Notes: a model not told the origin generated them from the letters alone. A stretch of 64,000 nt of DNA from JBNLBS01 sp050303415 (GCA_050303415.1 JBNLBS010000006.1:124001-188000), one strand, 5' to 3'. Numbered from the stretch's first letter, positions 16,251-26,500 are shown. Numbers and translations are program-made.

Positions 16251-17603
16251 CTACTCGAAAATTTCTTGTAATCGATTATATATCCCGCCAAAAGCACCAT
16301 TACTCATAAACACAAAATGTCCACCTTCATGGGCTTGTAATTTAAGCTTAGCTAAAATTTCATCAAGCGTGGTACAAATCTCAATATTATTAGCATATTG
16401 CGTTAATTCGGATACATTCCAGGTCATATTTTCCGGCTGATAAATAATAGCCAAATCGGCAACTGACAATGATTTTGCCAGAGTCTCTGTATGTATGCCC
16501 ATGCGCATAGTGTTGGAACGGGGTTCTACAATTGCAACCACTCGATCCGAATCCACCTGTTTACGCAAACCGTCCAAAGTCATTTGGATTGCTGTCGGGT
16601 GATGCGCAAAATCATCATAAACCGTTACTAATTCGTTTTTAGCAATCACTTCCATACGACGTTTTACATTTTTAAACTTTGTCAGTGCATTAATCGCATC
16701 TGCTGCCAATATGCCAATGTGGCTGGCTGCCGCGATTGATGACAGTGCGTTATAGACATTATGTTCACCTGTCAAATCCCAGTTTACAACGCCTTGTTGA
16801 TCACCGTTAAACAGCACGTTGAATTGACTGCCGTCGGCTTTAATTAGTTGAGCCTGCCATTGCGCTTGTGAATTAATAGCGGTTTTTTCGGTTGGCGTCC
16901 AACAACCCATAGCCAATACTTGCTCAATATTTTCATCTTCTTTCGGGCTAATGATTAAGCCTTCGCCCGGTACAGTTCTGACCAGATGATGAAACTGTTT
17001 TTTGATGGCATCCAGATCATCAAATATATCGGCATGATCAAACTCGAGATTATTCAATACCGCCGTTCTGGGACGGTAATGAACAAACTTGGAGCGCTTG
17101 TCAAAAAATGCCGAATCATATTCATCGGCTTCAATAACAAAAAAAGATGAGTCACCCAACCGGGCTGATATACCAAAATTTAACGGAATACCGCCAATTA
17201 AAAACCCCGGCGCAAAGCCCTGATGTTCCAGAATCCAGGTCAACATACTGCTGGTTGTCGTTTTACCATGCGTACCGGCAACCCCTAATACCCATTTATC
17301 CTGTAACACGTGCTCGGCAAGCCACTGCGGGCCGGAAACATATTTTAGCCCCTGGTTCAGCACCGCCTCCACTTCCGGGTTGCCGCGAGACATCGCATTG
17401 CCAATAACCACCAGATCCGGCTTACAATCCAGATTTTCCGGTTTGTAGCCTTCCATTAACCGTATACCCTGCTGCTCAAGTTGAGTGCTCATCGGCGGAT
17501 AAACATTTTGATCAGAACCACTAACCTGATAACCCAGTTCTCTGGCAATCAAAGCCAGTCCCCCCATAAAAGTGCCACAAATTCCTAAAATATGAATATG
17601 CAA
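16251..17603 (-). CDS. mpl: Mpl: UDP-MurNAc:L-alanyl-gamma-D-glutamyl-meso-DAP ligase
   Basis: A 450-residue Mur ligase that reattaches the recycled murein tripeptide to UDP-MurNAc in the cytoplasm, part of peptidoglycan recycling. N-terminal Rossmann motif HILGICGTFMGG is the Mpl form of the MurC-like domain. The ATP site GTHGKTTT lies at 110-117 and the central-domain EADEYDSAFFDKRSKF is characteristic of Mpl. The C-terminal domain has VYDDFAHHPTAI and VEPRSNTMRMG. The start codon is TTG: an in-frame TAA lies four codons upstream, and AAGGAAAG is well placed before the TTG. It follows the ankyrin gene by 13 bases. Confidence 0.95.
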   Translation of the reverse strand: MHIHILGICGTFMGGLALIARELGYQVSGSDQNVYPPMSTQLEQQGIRLMEGYKPENLDCKPDLVVIGNAMSRGNPEVEAVLNQGLKYVSGPQWLAEHVLQDKWVLGVAGTHGKTTTSSMLTWILEHQGFAPGFLIGGIPLNFGISARLGDSSFFVIEADEYDSAFFDKRSKFVHYRPRTAVLNNLEFDHADIFDDLDAIKKQFHHLVRTVPGEGLIISPKEDENIEQVLAMGCWTPTEKTAINSQAQWQAQLIKADGSQFNVLFNGDQQGVVNWDLTGEHNVYNALSSIAAASHIGILAADAINALTKFKNVKRRMEVIAKNELVTVYDDFAHHPTAIQMTLDGLRKQVDSDRVVAIVEPRSNTMRMGIHTETLAKSLSVADLAIIYQPENMTWNVSELTQYANNIEICTTLDEILAKLKLQAHEGGHFVFMSNGAFGGIYNRLQEIFE

Positions 17604-17616
17604 TGTCTTTCCTTAT

Positions 17617-18135
17617 TTATTGTTGCTTGATACTGACTTCTTTTTCTTTTACTTCTGCCGGGGCAGCTGGCGCTTCTGTAGAAGCACCAGCTGTTTCCGA
17701 TGCGCCGGCACTTTCCAGAATTTTTACTATAGGCTTATGCGGTGTTTTCTTGGCACGGGCTAAAACAGTGGTATTACTATTGTCCTGTGCATTGACATCT
17801 GCACCTGCAGTAATCAGCAGTTTTACTATTTCCTCACTGCCGAACATGACAGCATCCATTAGCGGTGTCACACCGGCATTATCTGACTGATTCACATCAG
17901 CGCCATAGGACAAAAGGTGTTTCACCACTCTGACATTACCATTAAAACTGGCCCCCATTAATGCCGTTCGACCACTACCGGTTCTTGCATTAACATCAAC
18001 ACCGTCTGCCAATAAAGCTTCAACCCGTTGCAACTTACCTCTGGTAGCGGCTGCAAATAGATCTGTTACGTCATCGGCATTGACCGGCGGCAACACAAAT
18101 AATATCGTACACAACAGTATTTTTGTGATTTTCAT
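17617..18135 (-). CDS. Exported ankyrin repeat protein
   Basis: A 172-residue protein with a signal peptide (about residues 1-20, MKITKILLCTILFVLPPVNA). Four ankyrin repeats occupy about 23-140, with classic elements GRTALMGASFNGNVRVVKHL and GVTPLMDAVMFGSEEIVKLL. The tail is rich in Ala, Glu and Pro. The repeats make a protein-binding scaffold probably acting in the periplasm; the partner is unknown. It is 13 bases upstream of mpl and so is probably co-transcribed with it, though a functional link is not evident. Confidence 0.85.
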   Translation of the reverse strand: MKITKILLCTILFVLPPVNADDVTDLFAAATRGKLQRVEALLADGVDVNARTGSGRTALMGASFNGNVRVVKHLLSYGADVNQSDNAGVTPLMDAVMFGSEEIVKLLITAGADVNAQDNSNTTVLARAKKTPHKPIVKILESAGASETAGASTEAPAAPAEVKEKEVSIKQQ

Positions 18136-18211
18136 AATTAAGTGAATAGTTTTAGGTTTAATGATCAGTTAGAATGATTTCAAATTTAGTTATTATCCAT
18201 ATCATCCAATA

Positions 18212-18589
18212 ATGAGCGAAAAAAATAAAATAATTGTTGAGGCCAAACCTCAATTTATTGAATCCCAGTCTTCACCCGAAGAAAATCGTTATGTTTTTTC
18301 CTATACCATCACCATTACCAATGCGGGCATAAATGCAGCTCAATTACGCACCCGTCATTGGTTAATCACCGATGCCAACGGGCATGTTCAAGAAGTGAAT
18401 GGGGATGGCGTAATTGGCGAGCAACCTCTTATAAACCCGGGTGAAAGTTTTCGTTATACCAGTGGAGCCGTTCTTGAAACATCTGTTGGTGTTATGCAGG
18501 GCAAGTACACCATGTATTCAGATGACGGTGAAAACTTTGACGCTCTCATTCCTCAGTTTACCCTATCCATCCCCAGAGTTTTGCACTAA
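18212..18589 (+). CDS. apaG: ApaG (Co2+/Mg2+ efflux protein ApaG)
   Basis: A 125-residue single-domain protein with a fibronectin-like beta fold. Conserved ApaG segments are YVFSYTITITNAG, LRTRHWLITDANG, VQEVNGDGVIGEQP and FRYTSGAVLET, then GxMxGxYxM near the end. E. coli ApaG has been linked to Co2+/Mg2+ tolerance, but its biochemical role is not settled. Five bases separate it from apaH, the standard apaG-apaH pairing. It is divergent from the ankyrin/mpl transcript. Confidence 0.95.
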   Translation: MSEKNKIIVEAKPQFIESQSSPEENRYVFSYTITITNAGINAAQLRTRHWLITDANGHVQEVNGDGVIGEQPLINPGESFRYTSGAVLETSVGVMQGKYTMYSDDGENFDALIPQFTLSIPRVLH

Positions 18590-18594
18590 GCAAT

Positions 18595-19443
18595 ATGTCC
18601 ATCTTTGCCATTGGTGACATACAAGGTTGCTACGACGATCTGCTGCGTTTATTAGAGGCGATTCAATTTAATGAACACAATGATCAGCTTTGGTTTACCG
18701 GCGACTTAGTCAACCGCGGTCCAAAATCGTTGCAAACCTTACGCTTTGTCAAATCGCTTGGTAATGCGGCGGTGACAGTCTTGGGCAATCACGATTTGCA
18801 CCTATTGGCAACCGCTCATAGGGTCAGGTCCGCAAATAAAAAAGATACCCTGACGCAGGTATTGGAAGCCCCAGACAAAGAAGAGCTGCTTTACTGGTTA
18901 AGACAACAACCCTTGTTTTATCATAATGATGATTTTTGTTTATTACATGCCGGACTGCCACCGCAATGGGATTTTAAGAAAACAAAAAAAATGGCAAAAA
19001 AAGCCGAAAAAGTCTTACAAAGCGATGCCTACCAGGATTTTTTTCACTACATGTATGGCAATAAGCCCAATATATGGTCGGATGATTTGAAAGGTAAACG
19101 TAAAATCCGATTTATAATCAATTGTTTTACTCGAATCCGCTTTTGCGATAGATTTGGCCGCCTGGATTTTGCCAATAATGGTCCGGTGGGCACACAGCCC
19201 AGTCATTTAATGCCCTGGTTTTCGGTTCCTGAACGCAAATCATCCGACATGCGTATTGTTTTTGGACACTGGTCGGCCCTGGGTTATTACCAAAGTGAAA
19301 ACTGTTATGCCATTGATACCGGTTGCCTATGGGGCGGCCAACTTACCGCCTTAAAATTATCTGACACCGTTGAACGTATCAGTATCGACTGCAAAGGCAT
19401 TAGAAAACCAAAAATTAAGCAGCCTGCAAAAACCTGCAAGTAA
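18595..19443 (+). CDS. apaH: ApaH: symmetrical bis(5'-nucleosyl)-tetraphosphatase
   Basis: A 282-residue metallophosphatase of the PPP superfamily that splits Ap4A into two ADP; in bacteria ApaH also removes Np4A-type caps from RNA. The motifs GDIQGCYDDL (residues 7-16), GDLVNRGP and GNHDLHLLA are intact, as are the downstream HAGLPP and GHWSALG metal-ligand blocks. Follows apaG in one operon and its stop codon is built into a strong hairpin terminator. Slightly Lys-rich C-terminal tail. Confidence 0.96.
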   Translation: MSIFAIGDIQGCYDDLLRLLEAIQFNEHNDQLWFTGDLVNRGPKSLQTLRFVKSLGNAAVTVLGNHDLHLLATAHRVRSANKKDTLTQVLEAPDKEELLYWLRQQPLFYHNDDFCLLHAGLPPQWDFKKTKKMAKKAEKVLQSDAYQDFFHYMYGNKPNIWSDDLKGKRKIRFIINCFTRIRFCDRFGRLDFANNGPVGTQPSHLMPWFSVPERKSSDMRIVFGHWSALGYYQSENCYAIDTGCLWGGQLTALKLSDTVERISIDCKGIRKPKIKQPAKTCK

Positions 19444-19471
19444 TAAGCCTCCATATTCCGGAGGCTTATTA
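19441..19471. terminator. Bidirectional terminator between apaH and adhesin gene
   Basis: TAATAAGCCTCC pairs perfectly with GGAGGCTTATTA across a 7-base loop. The apaH stop codon is the first three bases of the stem. It lies between two convergent genes and can serve both. Confidence 0.75.
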
Positions 19472-19499
19472 CGATGCGTTAATTTAATCTCAAAATAGC

Positions 19500-22400
19500 T
19501 TACGAATAATCGATTTGCCCATTATCCAGTAAGGTATCCAGATCCGTTTCCGTACCTTCCAAAGTTACAACAGTCATTAGTGACAAACCGGCGCCGCTAC
19601 CATCCAAATCAAGACTGACAATGGTGCTGCCCGGCTGTGTTGTAGTATCAAGATGCAAATAATTAGCCGGATTGGCGCTAAAATCGCTGGAAGTAATTTC
19701 AGCACCGGCCAGAACATCAGTCACATCAAGGATATCCGCATTCGGATCTATCGCACCATTCTCGGAATTTAAATTACCGACAGTAAAATCCTTAATAACA
19801 TCTGGAACGTCGCCATTGGTCATGACAAATCGATCACTACCACCTCCGCCAGTGAGGGTATCAGTTCCTTCACCACCAACCAAAACATCATCGCCATCAA
19901 GCCCGCTGAGGTTATCATCACCCTCGTTGCCCAGCAGATAATCCACTGTGTCGCTGCCCTGATAGGTATCATCAAGATCTGAGCCATCAAACGTTGCATC
20001 AGCAGGATACAGCACAGCATTAATCTGGCCGTCCACCATGTCACCGTCACCATCAATACCGGTTATTTGGTATGACAAATCCACCGGATCGCCGAAATAG
20101 TCCTCTCCATAAGAAAACAGACCCAGTTTAAATTCCGCCGTCGTATCATAGGCATCAACTTGCACAGCATTAAATTTTACATCCGTCTCAATTTCAAAAG
20201 TCCAGTCTTCCTGCAGCCCCAACAAGGTAATGGTGTCGCCATTATCTATGTAGCTTAGCCCCTGTTGTCCGTCCGGTACAATATTTCCATTCGAGTCATA
20301 AACATTAACATTAGAAGGATTAAGACTGATTAAAACATCATCCGCATCGCCATAAAAAATATTATCAACATCATTTGCAATAATGGCAGCCAACGTAATA
20401 TCTGCTCGCCCATCTACTCCGCCATTATCATTGTTACCCGGATTGACAGTAGACAGCACTTGCCTGAATGAATTGGTTAGATTATGTGCGCCGGAGATAT
20501 TGTAAGTCTCTACACCTTGAACCTTGTCTGTAGTCAGTCCGTTGACAAAATCAATACGATAACCTTCTGTCGGTGTAAATGAGTTACCCGCACTGATGCC
20601 GATTTCTGCGTTATTGGTATTAACGCTATCACCTGACTTAGTCGTCATAAAGGCATCTTCCGTTGATTTACTTAGGTCAATAAATGCCAGCCATTCACTA
20701 TTGCCGCCGCCAATTTCAGCAATTTCGGCTGAAGTAATTGCCGTGCCGTTACTGATAACGCCATTTGAATGCATCGTGTAGGTATTTGCATCCGGGTCAA
20801 TATCAATCCAAAAACCCACTTCTCCGGACCCTAAAGTAGGAGAGGTAGTCGCTTCCATTCGAGTAAAGTCAGTACCATTGTCGGCATAATGCAAGTATAG
20901 GAACTCACCGTTAAAACTTAAACGATTCCCGTCAACATCTCTTGCCGCATCACCATCTGAAAAATTGAAACGTACTGTTTGCACACCATCGGCACCGGTA
21001 AGAAAATGCAAATTTTCGGTCGTGCCGTTGGCAGTTGCCAGATCAATTATATGCAGTGCTGTCGGCGTTAAAGAGACTGGATCGGTATCGTTAAAAGTCA
21101 GCTCCAATCCGGTAGTGGTATTATGTTGAGCAATCACCTGATCGTTATCACCGTCGGTTACTGCCACGGTGGTCACGACATCGATTAAACCGTTCAGATC
21201 CAACGTATCATCTTCGGTATTCTGTGGCGCATTGGCATGTTCCAATGCCACATTGGACACCAAACTCACCTGATTGCCGACCAGTGAAACGGTAAACGCA
21301 GTCTGTGTGCCGTTATCCTGATACTGCCCGGTCACGGTTTGACCGTCCGGAGACACAACCAGCGTAATCGGATGGTTGCCATCTGTGGTCACCAATCCGC
21401 TATCGGCCGTGCCCGCCAGAGCAAGGGCATAGCTGGTTGAACTGCTATAACCGTCGACCGCACTGGCGGTAAATACCGGCGCGGTAATGGTTGCACTATC
21501 CTGCCCGGTTTGTAGACTGGCTTCGGTCACCGCCAGGGCATCCACTGTAGCAGCCGTTGTGATATTGACGGTCGGGTCAGTATCATTAAAGCTTAAATTC
21601 AACCCCGTCGTGGTGTTATCCTGCGCTATCACCTGATCATTATCACCATCAGTTACCGCCACGGTGGCTACAACATTAATTAAACCGTTCAGGTCCAGGG
21701 TATCGTCTTCCGTATTCTGTGGCGCATTGGCATGTTCCAATGCCACATTGGACACCAAACTGACCTGATTACCGACCAGTGATACGGTAAACGCAGTCTG
21801 CGGGCCGTTATCCTGATACTGCCCGGTCACAATTTGACCGTCAGGAGACACAACCAGCGTTATCGGATGGTTGCCATCAGTAGTCACCAATCCGCTATCG
21901 GCCGTGCCCGCCAGGGCCAGGGCATAGCTGGTGGATGATGAACCCAAGCCGTCTGCACCCGGCTGTATATCGGTTGCTAAAGATATTACCGCGCTCTGTG
22001 CGCTATCAATACCGCTCGCTTCAACGACATTCAAACTGGCTACACCAAATTCATTTATTGTAACAATCGGACTATCATCATCCAGGTTCAAGAGTAAAAT
22101 ACCTTGAGCTGAATCCCCATCTATATCTGAAACGGTAAAGCTCAAATTAAACAATAAGTTATCTTCGGTTGTTACATCCAAATGATCAACCGGACCATAA
22201 AGGGCGGTACGGAAAGCCATTGTTGTTGCATCCGTGATTTCTGCCGTAAAGATAATCTGTGCATAAGTTGGAACCTGAGTATCTACACCACGTACCAACG
22301 TTCCACCTGTCGGTCCTGACTGATTGTTTACAATAAAGCCAATCAGTGAATGCCCATCGTTTGAAATCCAATACTGAATATTTTCTCCCCCGGATGTCAT

Positions 22401-23252
22401 CCCCGCCGGTTGCGCCGAAGCCGGATTAAAGACGATACTTCCGGGACCATTGTCGCCATAATCAGCTGTCAGAAAGCCAGTCAAAACAGTTGGTGAGTTA
22501 GGTGGTAGATCATCGCCATCGGCTTGATCATTTGCACCGACTGCAAACGGGTTAACCGCAACGTACCCGGTGCTGCTTTCAAATTCCACACGTAATGCAT
22601 CAAAAATTGCCGGCAACACTTCGTCAGCAATTAGATCATCTTCATCCAATAATACTGTCGTGGTGCCCGCTGTCGGGACTGTATCCACCGGTGGCTCTAT
22701 CGGTGGTTCTGCTGGTGGCTCTACCTCAGCTACAGGAATAGGTTGTTGTTCAGGATTTAAAATTAACGGTTCCTGTGTTTCAGGAAAAGCTGTAGAAATA
22801 CCTGTGGTTTCAAAACCGCTTTCAGGGGTGGCAGTTGGCTGTAGATAATCTACATTCACAAAAGTATGTCCGTCATCCTCTCCTGGACCGCCAGCCCCTG
22901 GCGCACCAGCAGCAGTTGCCTCTAATTTGCTCGGGTCAAACTCCTCACCTTCGGCAATGGCTTTTTGCATGGCTTCAACTTCAGCCAATTGCGCCTGTTC
23001 TGAAGTGGGAGCAGAAGGGGCTAAATTTGCCTCATAATTGATCGTTTCGTCATCTAATATTGTGACCGAATTCCGACCTAAATCCAGAGTGGTACCGTCC
23101 GCAAACTCAATACTGATAACACCCGTGTTACCAGTAACAATTTGCTCATTCGGCAAAACCCTGTCGCCGACTTGCAATACTCGTTCCGTTCCATCAACCG
23201 CTATCGCTTTTACAATACCCGATACTGATTGTACTATGCCTGAACTTGCCAT
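19500..23252 (-). CDS. LapA-type RTX adhesin (retention module, T1SS substrate)
   Basis: A 1250-residue cell-surface adhesin secreted by the type I system encoded nearby. The N-terminus is a LapA-type retention module (VLQVGDRVLPNEQIVTG; FADGTTLDLGRNSV), followed by TAAG at 113-116, the di-alanine site cut by LapG-type proteases. The middle holds repeat domains, two of them nearly identical, with the motif VTDGDND. Near 1107-1142 there are RTX calcium repeats (NEGDDNLSG, DGDDVLVGG). The C-terminus (ILDVTDVLAG ... YLHL ... LDTLLDNGQIDYS) matches the VC_A0849-type secretion target. AGAGGTG precedes the ATG. About 104 bases upstream is a TTGTAC-type palindrome shared with the next adhesin gene. 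It is separated from that gene by a strong terminator, so it has its own promoter. Confidence 0.93.
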   Translation of the reverse strand: MASSGIVQSVSGIVKAIAVDGTERVLQVGDRVLPNEQIVTGNTGVISIEFADGTTLDLGRNSVTILDDETINYEANLAPSAPTSEQAQLAEVEAMQKAIAEGEEFDPSKLEATAAGAPGAGGPGEDDGHTFVNVDYLQPTATPESGFETTGISTAFPETQEPLILNPEQQPIPVAEVEPPAEPPIEPPVDTVPTAGTTTVLLDEDDLIADEVLPAIFDALRVEFESSTGYVAVNPFAVGANDQADGDDLPPNSPTVLTGFLTADYGDNGPGSIVFNPASAQPAGMTSGGENIQYWISNDGHSLIGFIVNNQSGPTGGTLVRGVDTQVPTYAQIIFTAEITDATTMAFRTALYGPVDHLDVTTEDNLLFNLSFTVSDIDGDSAQGILLLNLDDDSPIVTINEFGVASLNVVEASGIDSAQSAVISLATDIQPGADGLGSSSTSYALALAGTADSGLVTTDGNHPITLVVSPDGQIVTGQYQDNGPQTAFTVSLVGNQVSLVSNVALEHANAPQNTEDDTLDLNGLINVVATVAVTDGDNDQVIAQDNTTTGLNLSFNDTDPTVNITTAATVDALAVTEASLQTGQDSATITAPVFTASAVDGYSSSTSYALALAGTADSGLVTTDGNHPITLVVSPDGQTVTGQYQDNGTQTAFTVSLVGNQVSLVSNVALEHANAPQNTEDDTLDLNGLIDVVTTVAVTDGDNDQVIAQHNTTTGLELTFNDTDPVSLTPTALHIIDLATANGTTENLHFLTGADGVQTVRFNFSDGDAARDVDGNRLSFNGEFLYLHYADNGTDFTRMEATTSPTLGSGEVGFWIDIDPDANTYTMHSNGVISNGTAITSAEIAEIGGGNSEWLAFIDLSKSTEDAFMTTKSGDSVNTNNAEIGISAGNSFTPTEGYRIDFVNGLTTDKVQGVETYNISGAHNLTNSFRQVLSTVNPGNNDNGGVDGRADITLAAIIANDVDNIFYGDADDVLISLNPSNVNVYDSNGNIVPDGQQGLSYIDNGDTITLLGLQEDWTFEIETDVKFNAVQVDAYDTTAEFKLGLFSYGEDYFGDPVDLSYQITGIDGDGDMVDGQINAVLYPADATFDGSDLDDTYQGSDTVDYLLGNEGDDNLSGLDGDDVLVGGEGTDTLTGGGGSDRFVMTNGDVPDVIKDFTVGNLNSENGAIDPNADILDVTDVLAGAEITSSDFSANPANYLHLDTTTQPGSTIVSLDLDGSGAGLSLMTVVTLEGTETDLDTLLDNGQIDYS
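21080..21447 (-). repeat. Internal adhesin repeat, copy 2
   Basis: About 370 bases coding for a unit that begins SSSTSYALALAGTADSG and ends LTFNDTDP. It is nearly identical at DNA level to the unit at about 21573-21941, with long identical stretches and a few synonymous changes. Boundaries are approximate. Confidence 0.75.
21573..21941 (-). repeat. Internal adhesin repeat, copy 1
   Basis: The upstream partner of the repeat at about 21080-21447: same order from SSSTSYALALAGTADSG to LSFNDTDP. High DNA identity implies recent duplication or continuing gene conversion and could allow repeat-number change. Boundaries are approximate. Confidence 0.75.
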
Positions 23253-23355
23253 GACGCTACACCTCTTTCTATTTGTTAGAGTTGTTATATATTAAAAACT
23301 TTATATTTTCAATCTTCTATGATTATAGAATGACATACTCAATAAGTAATTTATA

Positions 23356-23371
23356 TTGTACTTAAGTTCAA
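23356..23371 (-). promoter_or_regulatory. Palindromic operator, copy 1 (upstream of 1250-codon adhesin)
   Basis: TTGTAC-TTAA-GTTCAA, followed on the plus strand by TTTTTC. It lies about 104 bases upstream of the adhesin ATG. The same 16-base pattern occurs at 28205-28220 and 28696-28711, and similarity with the second copy extends about 30 bases toward the gene (TGACAtACTCA). Probably a transcription-factor site or conserved promoter core. Confidence 0.65.
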
Positions 23372-23449
23372 TTTTTCATAATTTTTGTATGGTTTCTTTA
23401 GTTTATGAAACTCTAAATTCTATAAATACCCACCCTAGACTTTACTCAA

Positions 23450-23479
23450 AAAAAAGCCCCAGTTAACTGGGGCTTTTTT
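23450..23479. terminator. Strong intrinsic terminator after the 1536-codon adhesin gene
   Basis: AAAAAAGCCCCAGTT and AACTGGGGCTTTTTT form a perfect palindromic hairpin with a run of eight T on the minus strand. It terminates the upstream adhesin transcript before the promoter region of the downstream adhesin and is symmetric enough to work in both directions. Confidence 0.92.
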
Positions 23480-23500
23480 CCTCACCAAGTTATGTTTATC

Positions 23501-26500
23501 TTAATCGATAATATTATCTGTATTGATGCTTGCATCGACAAGTAGAGTTGCAGTACCAGAAGTAAACATATTGTAAGTACCTCCATCCAGGCCTGTTACA
23601 CCTGTTGGTCCAGCAACCCAAGTATCCGCTGATTCAATCACATCCCCACTATTACCTTGTATAATCAATGTATTAGTGTCATCAGAGGCACTTAATACAT
23701 CTGCAGCGCTTAATGTCAATGTGTTATTGCCCGTACCCGTAATATCCAGTATTTCAACATTGCTCAATGCAAGCGGGCCAGTAGCACTATTTAAGTTAAG
23801 ATCACCATCGATGCGCACTTCATCAATATCAGTTAAATCTTGTATCAAATTACCACTGGAATCTAAAGCTTCACCTGCTTGGATAATATATGAACTATCC
23901 ACCAGATCATCCAAGGTAATGGTATCGTTACCACCATCTGTGGTTATGGTAAATGTTTCACTCGCTTCTGTTATCCCTTCAGCTGTAGCTGCTGTAATAT
24001 CAATAACATCATCCGCTTCGCCGGTCTGGATATTACCACCTTCCGCATCTGTAATGGTAACTGTTGAAGGAAAGCCATCACGTGTAAAAACATCGGTTTG
24101 ATCAAACCCGTCAACTGTAATATCTGCAGACGCATCAACTCTGATGGCAACCTCATCCACCGGATTAGTAAGATCTGTCTGGGTTACCGAAATAGTACGA
24201 CCACTGATTGAAACCGTAACCGGATCATGGGCCGCTAATCCTGTCTCAGCATCAGTTAACACACTACCGGTTGAACCAAATGTATAATATTCGGTATGAC
24301 TATCAGCGCCCTCTGTTAAGGTTACATAAGTACCCGGCTCAACTTGACTGATGGCTAACGAATGGATACCGGAATTAGTTACATCAGAATTACTGATGGT
24401 CGCAACTAATGTGCCTGTACCTGTAGTGGTGTTAATACTATAGATATTACCCAGGTTATCGGCACCCCATAGGTTACCATTTTCATCAAAAGACAAGCCA
24501 TCAATGGTATCACCAATACCCGTGCCAACTGCTACAGCTGTTTGAGTTCCTGTGCCGCTCAAAGAATAAAGCTGATCACCGGATACAAAGTAGAAGGTAC
24601 CGGCTCCATCGTAAGCCATAGAATCAATGGCCACCCCTGTGTTATCAAAGCTCACAAGCGGTGAACCTAAATCACCTACACTGCTAATAGTACTTACGTC
24701 GCCTGATGACACGAAGTAAATATCATCACCAATACCAATATAAAGGTTACCGGCAGTATCAAATGACATACCAGAGGTACTGACATTCAATAGTGAGTCG
24801 CTGAATAAAAGTTCAGCCTCACCAGTAGCGGTATTAACTCTGACAAATCCGTTCAACCCACCTTGATCAGCTAATCCATACAGATAACCATCAGTTGGAT
24901 TTAGGGTTAATGATGAGAATTGGGCTTTATCGTTACCATCTACAACTACGGGACCAATCTGGAATGTTGCGCCTGTCGCAAGGTCAAGCCCATACAAGAA
25001 AGCCCCGGTACCACCACCACCGGCAATGGAGTAAGCCAAACCGGCAGGAAATGAATCAGTCACGCCATCAATTGTAATTGTAAGTGTTGCAGTACTTGTA
25101 TCGCCATCGGCATCTGTTATTGTGTAAGTAAACACATCTTGTAACATGTCGCCATCATTTAAGGCATTAACTTCCGCATTAGTGTTATCAACCGTATAGC
25201 TATAACTACCATCAGGATTCAATACTAATGTACCGTACAGGCCTATTGTATCCCCACCAACCGTATTACCACTCACACCAGTCACAGCGGTTACAGGACC
25301 TAATAGTGAATACCCATCCGCACCGGCACTATCATTCGTTTGAACAACACCAGAAATGGCATCAACCACTAACGGATCACCATCCTCATTAACGGAACCG
25401 GTGTCATTTACTGAATTTGGACCGTCATCGGCAAATTGGATATTGCCACCCAGGTCCACACTTACTGGCGTTGTGGCGATGTCATTATCACCATCGGTCA
25501 CGGTGACTGTAGCTGACAAGGAGACTTTACCATCACTCAATGCGATCAGTTCATCATAGGATGAGGTGTTGGTGTTTGGCAGATGGTCGATTGCATCGCT
25601 TTGGGTCAGTGTGACGACACCGCTGCCATCTACGCTTATGGTAAAGACCAGGTTCGCGGTAATGCTCGCTTCATCGGTAACATCGCCCGGTGCGGTTGTG
25701 GAGCCCACTACGTCACCTGAGGCTAATAGGTACAGGTTGATTGCGTCACCACCACTGGTCAGGCCTGAGTCTACGATANNNNNNNNNNNNNNNNNNNNNN
25801 NNNNNNNNNNNNNNNNNNNNNNNNNNNNNNNNNNNNNNNNNNNNNNNNNNNNNNNNNNNNNNNNNNNNNNNNNGATATCAACACTCAGTGCAAAGCTGCC
25901 TATCGTAGGCGCGGCACCTTGACCATCGGCTCCATAAACGGCTGTTGATGAGGCGGCCGCTAACAATGCCGCAACCAATGCGCCGCTGTCATTTGCAGTC
26001 GCACCGTAGGCATTGCCATCACTGCCGCCTGCCGCTTCGGTATCATCGGTGATTAAGGTGATGCTGTCATCCAGACCTGTGCCGGAACCGATGCTTGGAC
26101 TATCATCATCTACATTAACTGTAAATGTACCAGTAGCCGTATCGCCATCGAAGTCTGTAGCAATATAACCGATGTTGAAAATCAGATTGTCTTCAGGCAG
26201 GTTATACGAGCTTTCAGAGTCGTCATTAGGATGATCGAGACTATCGAGCAAATGAAAGGTTAATTGAGCACCACTTGGCCATACTGAATCCACTGTTACG
26301 GTAAATACTGGAGAATTAATGTTATCGGTATATCCAATAAGCTGGTTGTTTGCAGAGTCCCAGTAATATTGCAGCTCAACACCGTTTGACATTAATGCGT
26401 TGCCAAACTGATCAACTATCCCTGTTGTGCTGAGACTAATTGCATCATCTTGTGCTTGCCCATCGGCACCAAAATCAACATGTAGGAAAATATTCGCTGC

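Noticed and set aside
20900..22100. Regularly spaced repeats that could suggest a CRISPR array
   Set aside because: The units are about 370 bases, in frame, and code for secreted repeat domains; there are no short direct repeats with unique spacers.
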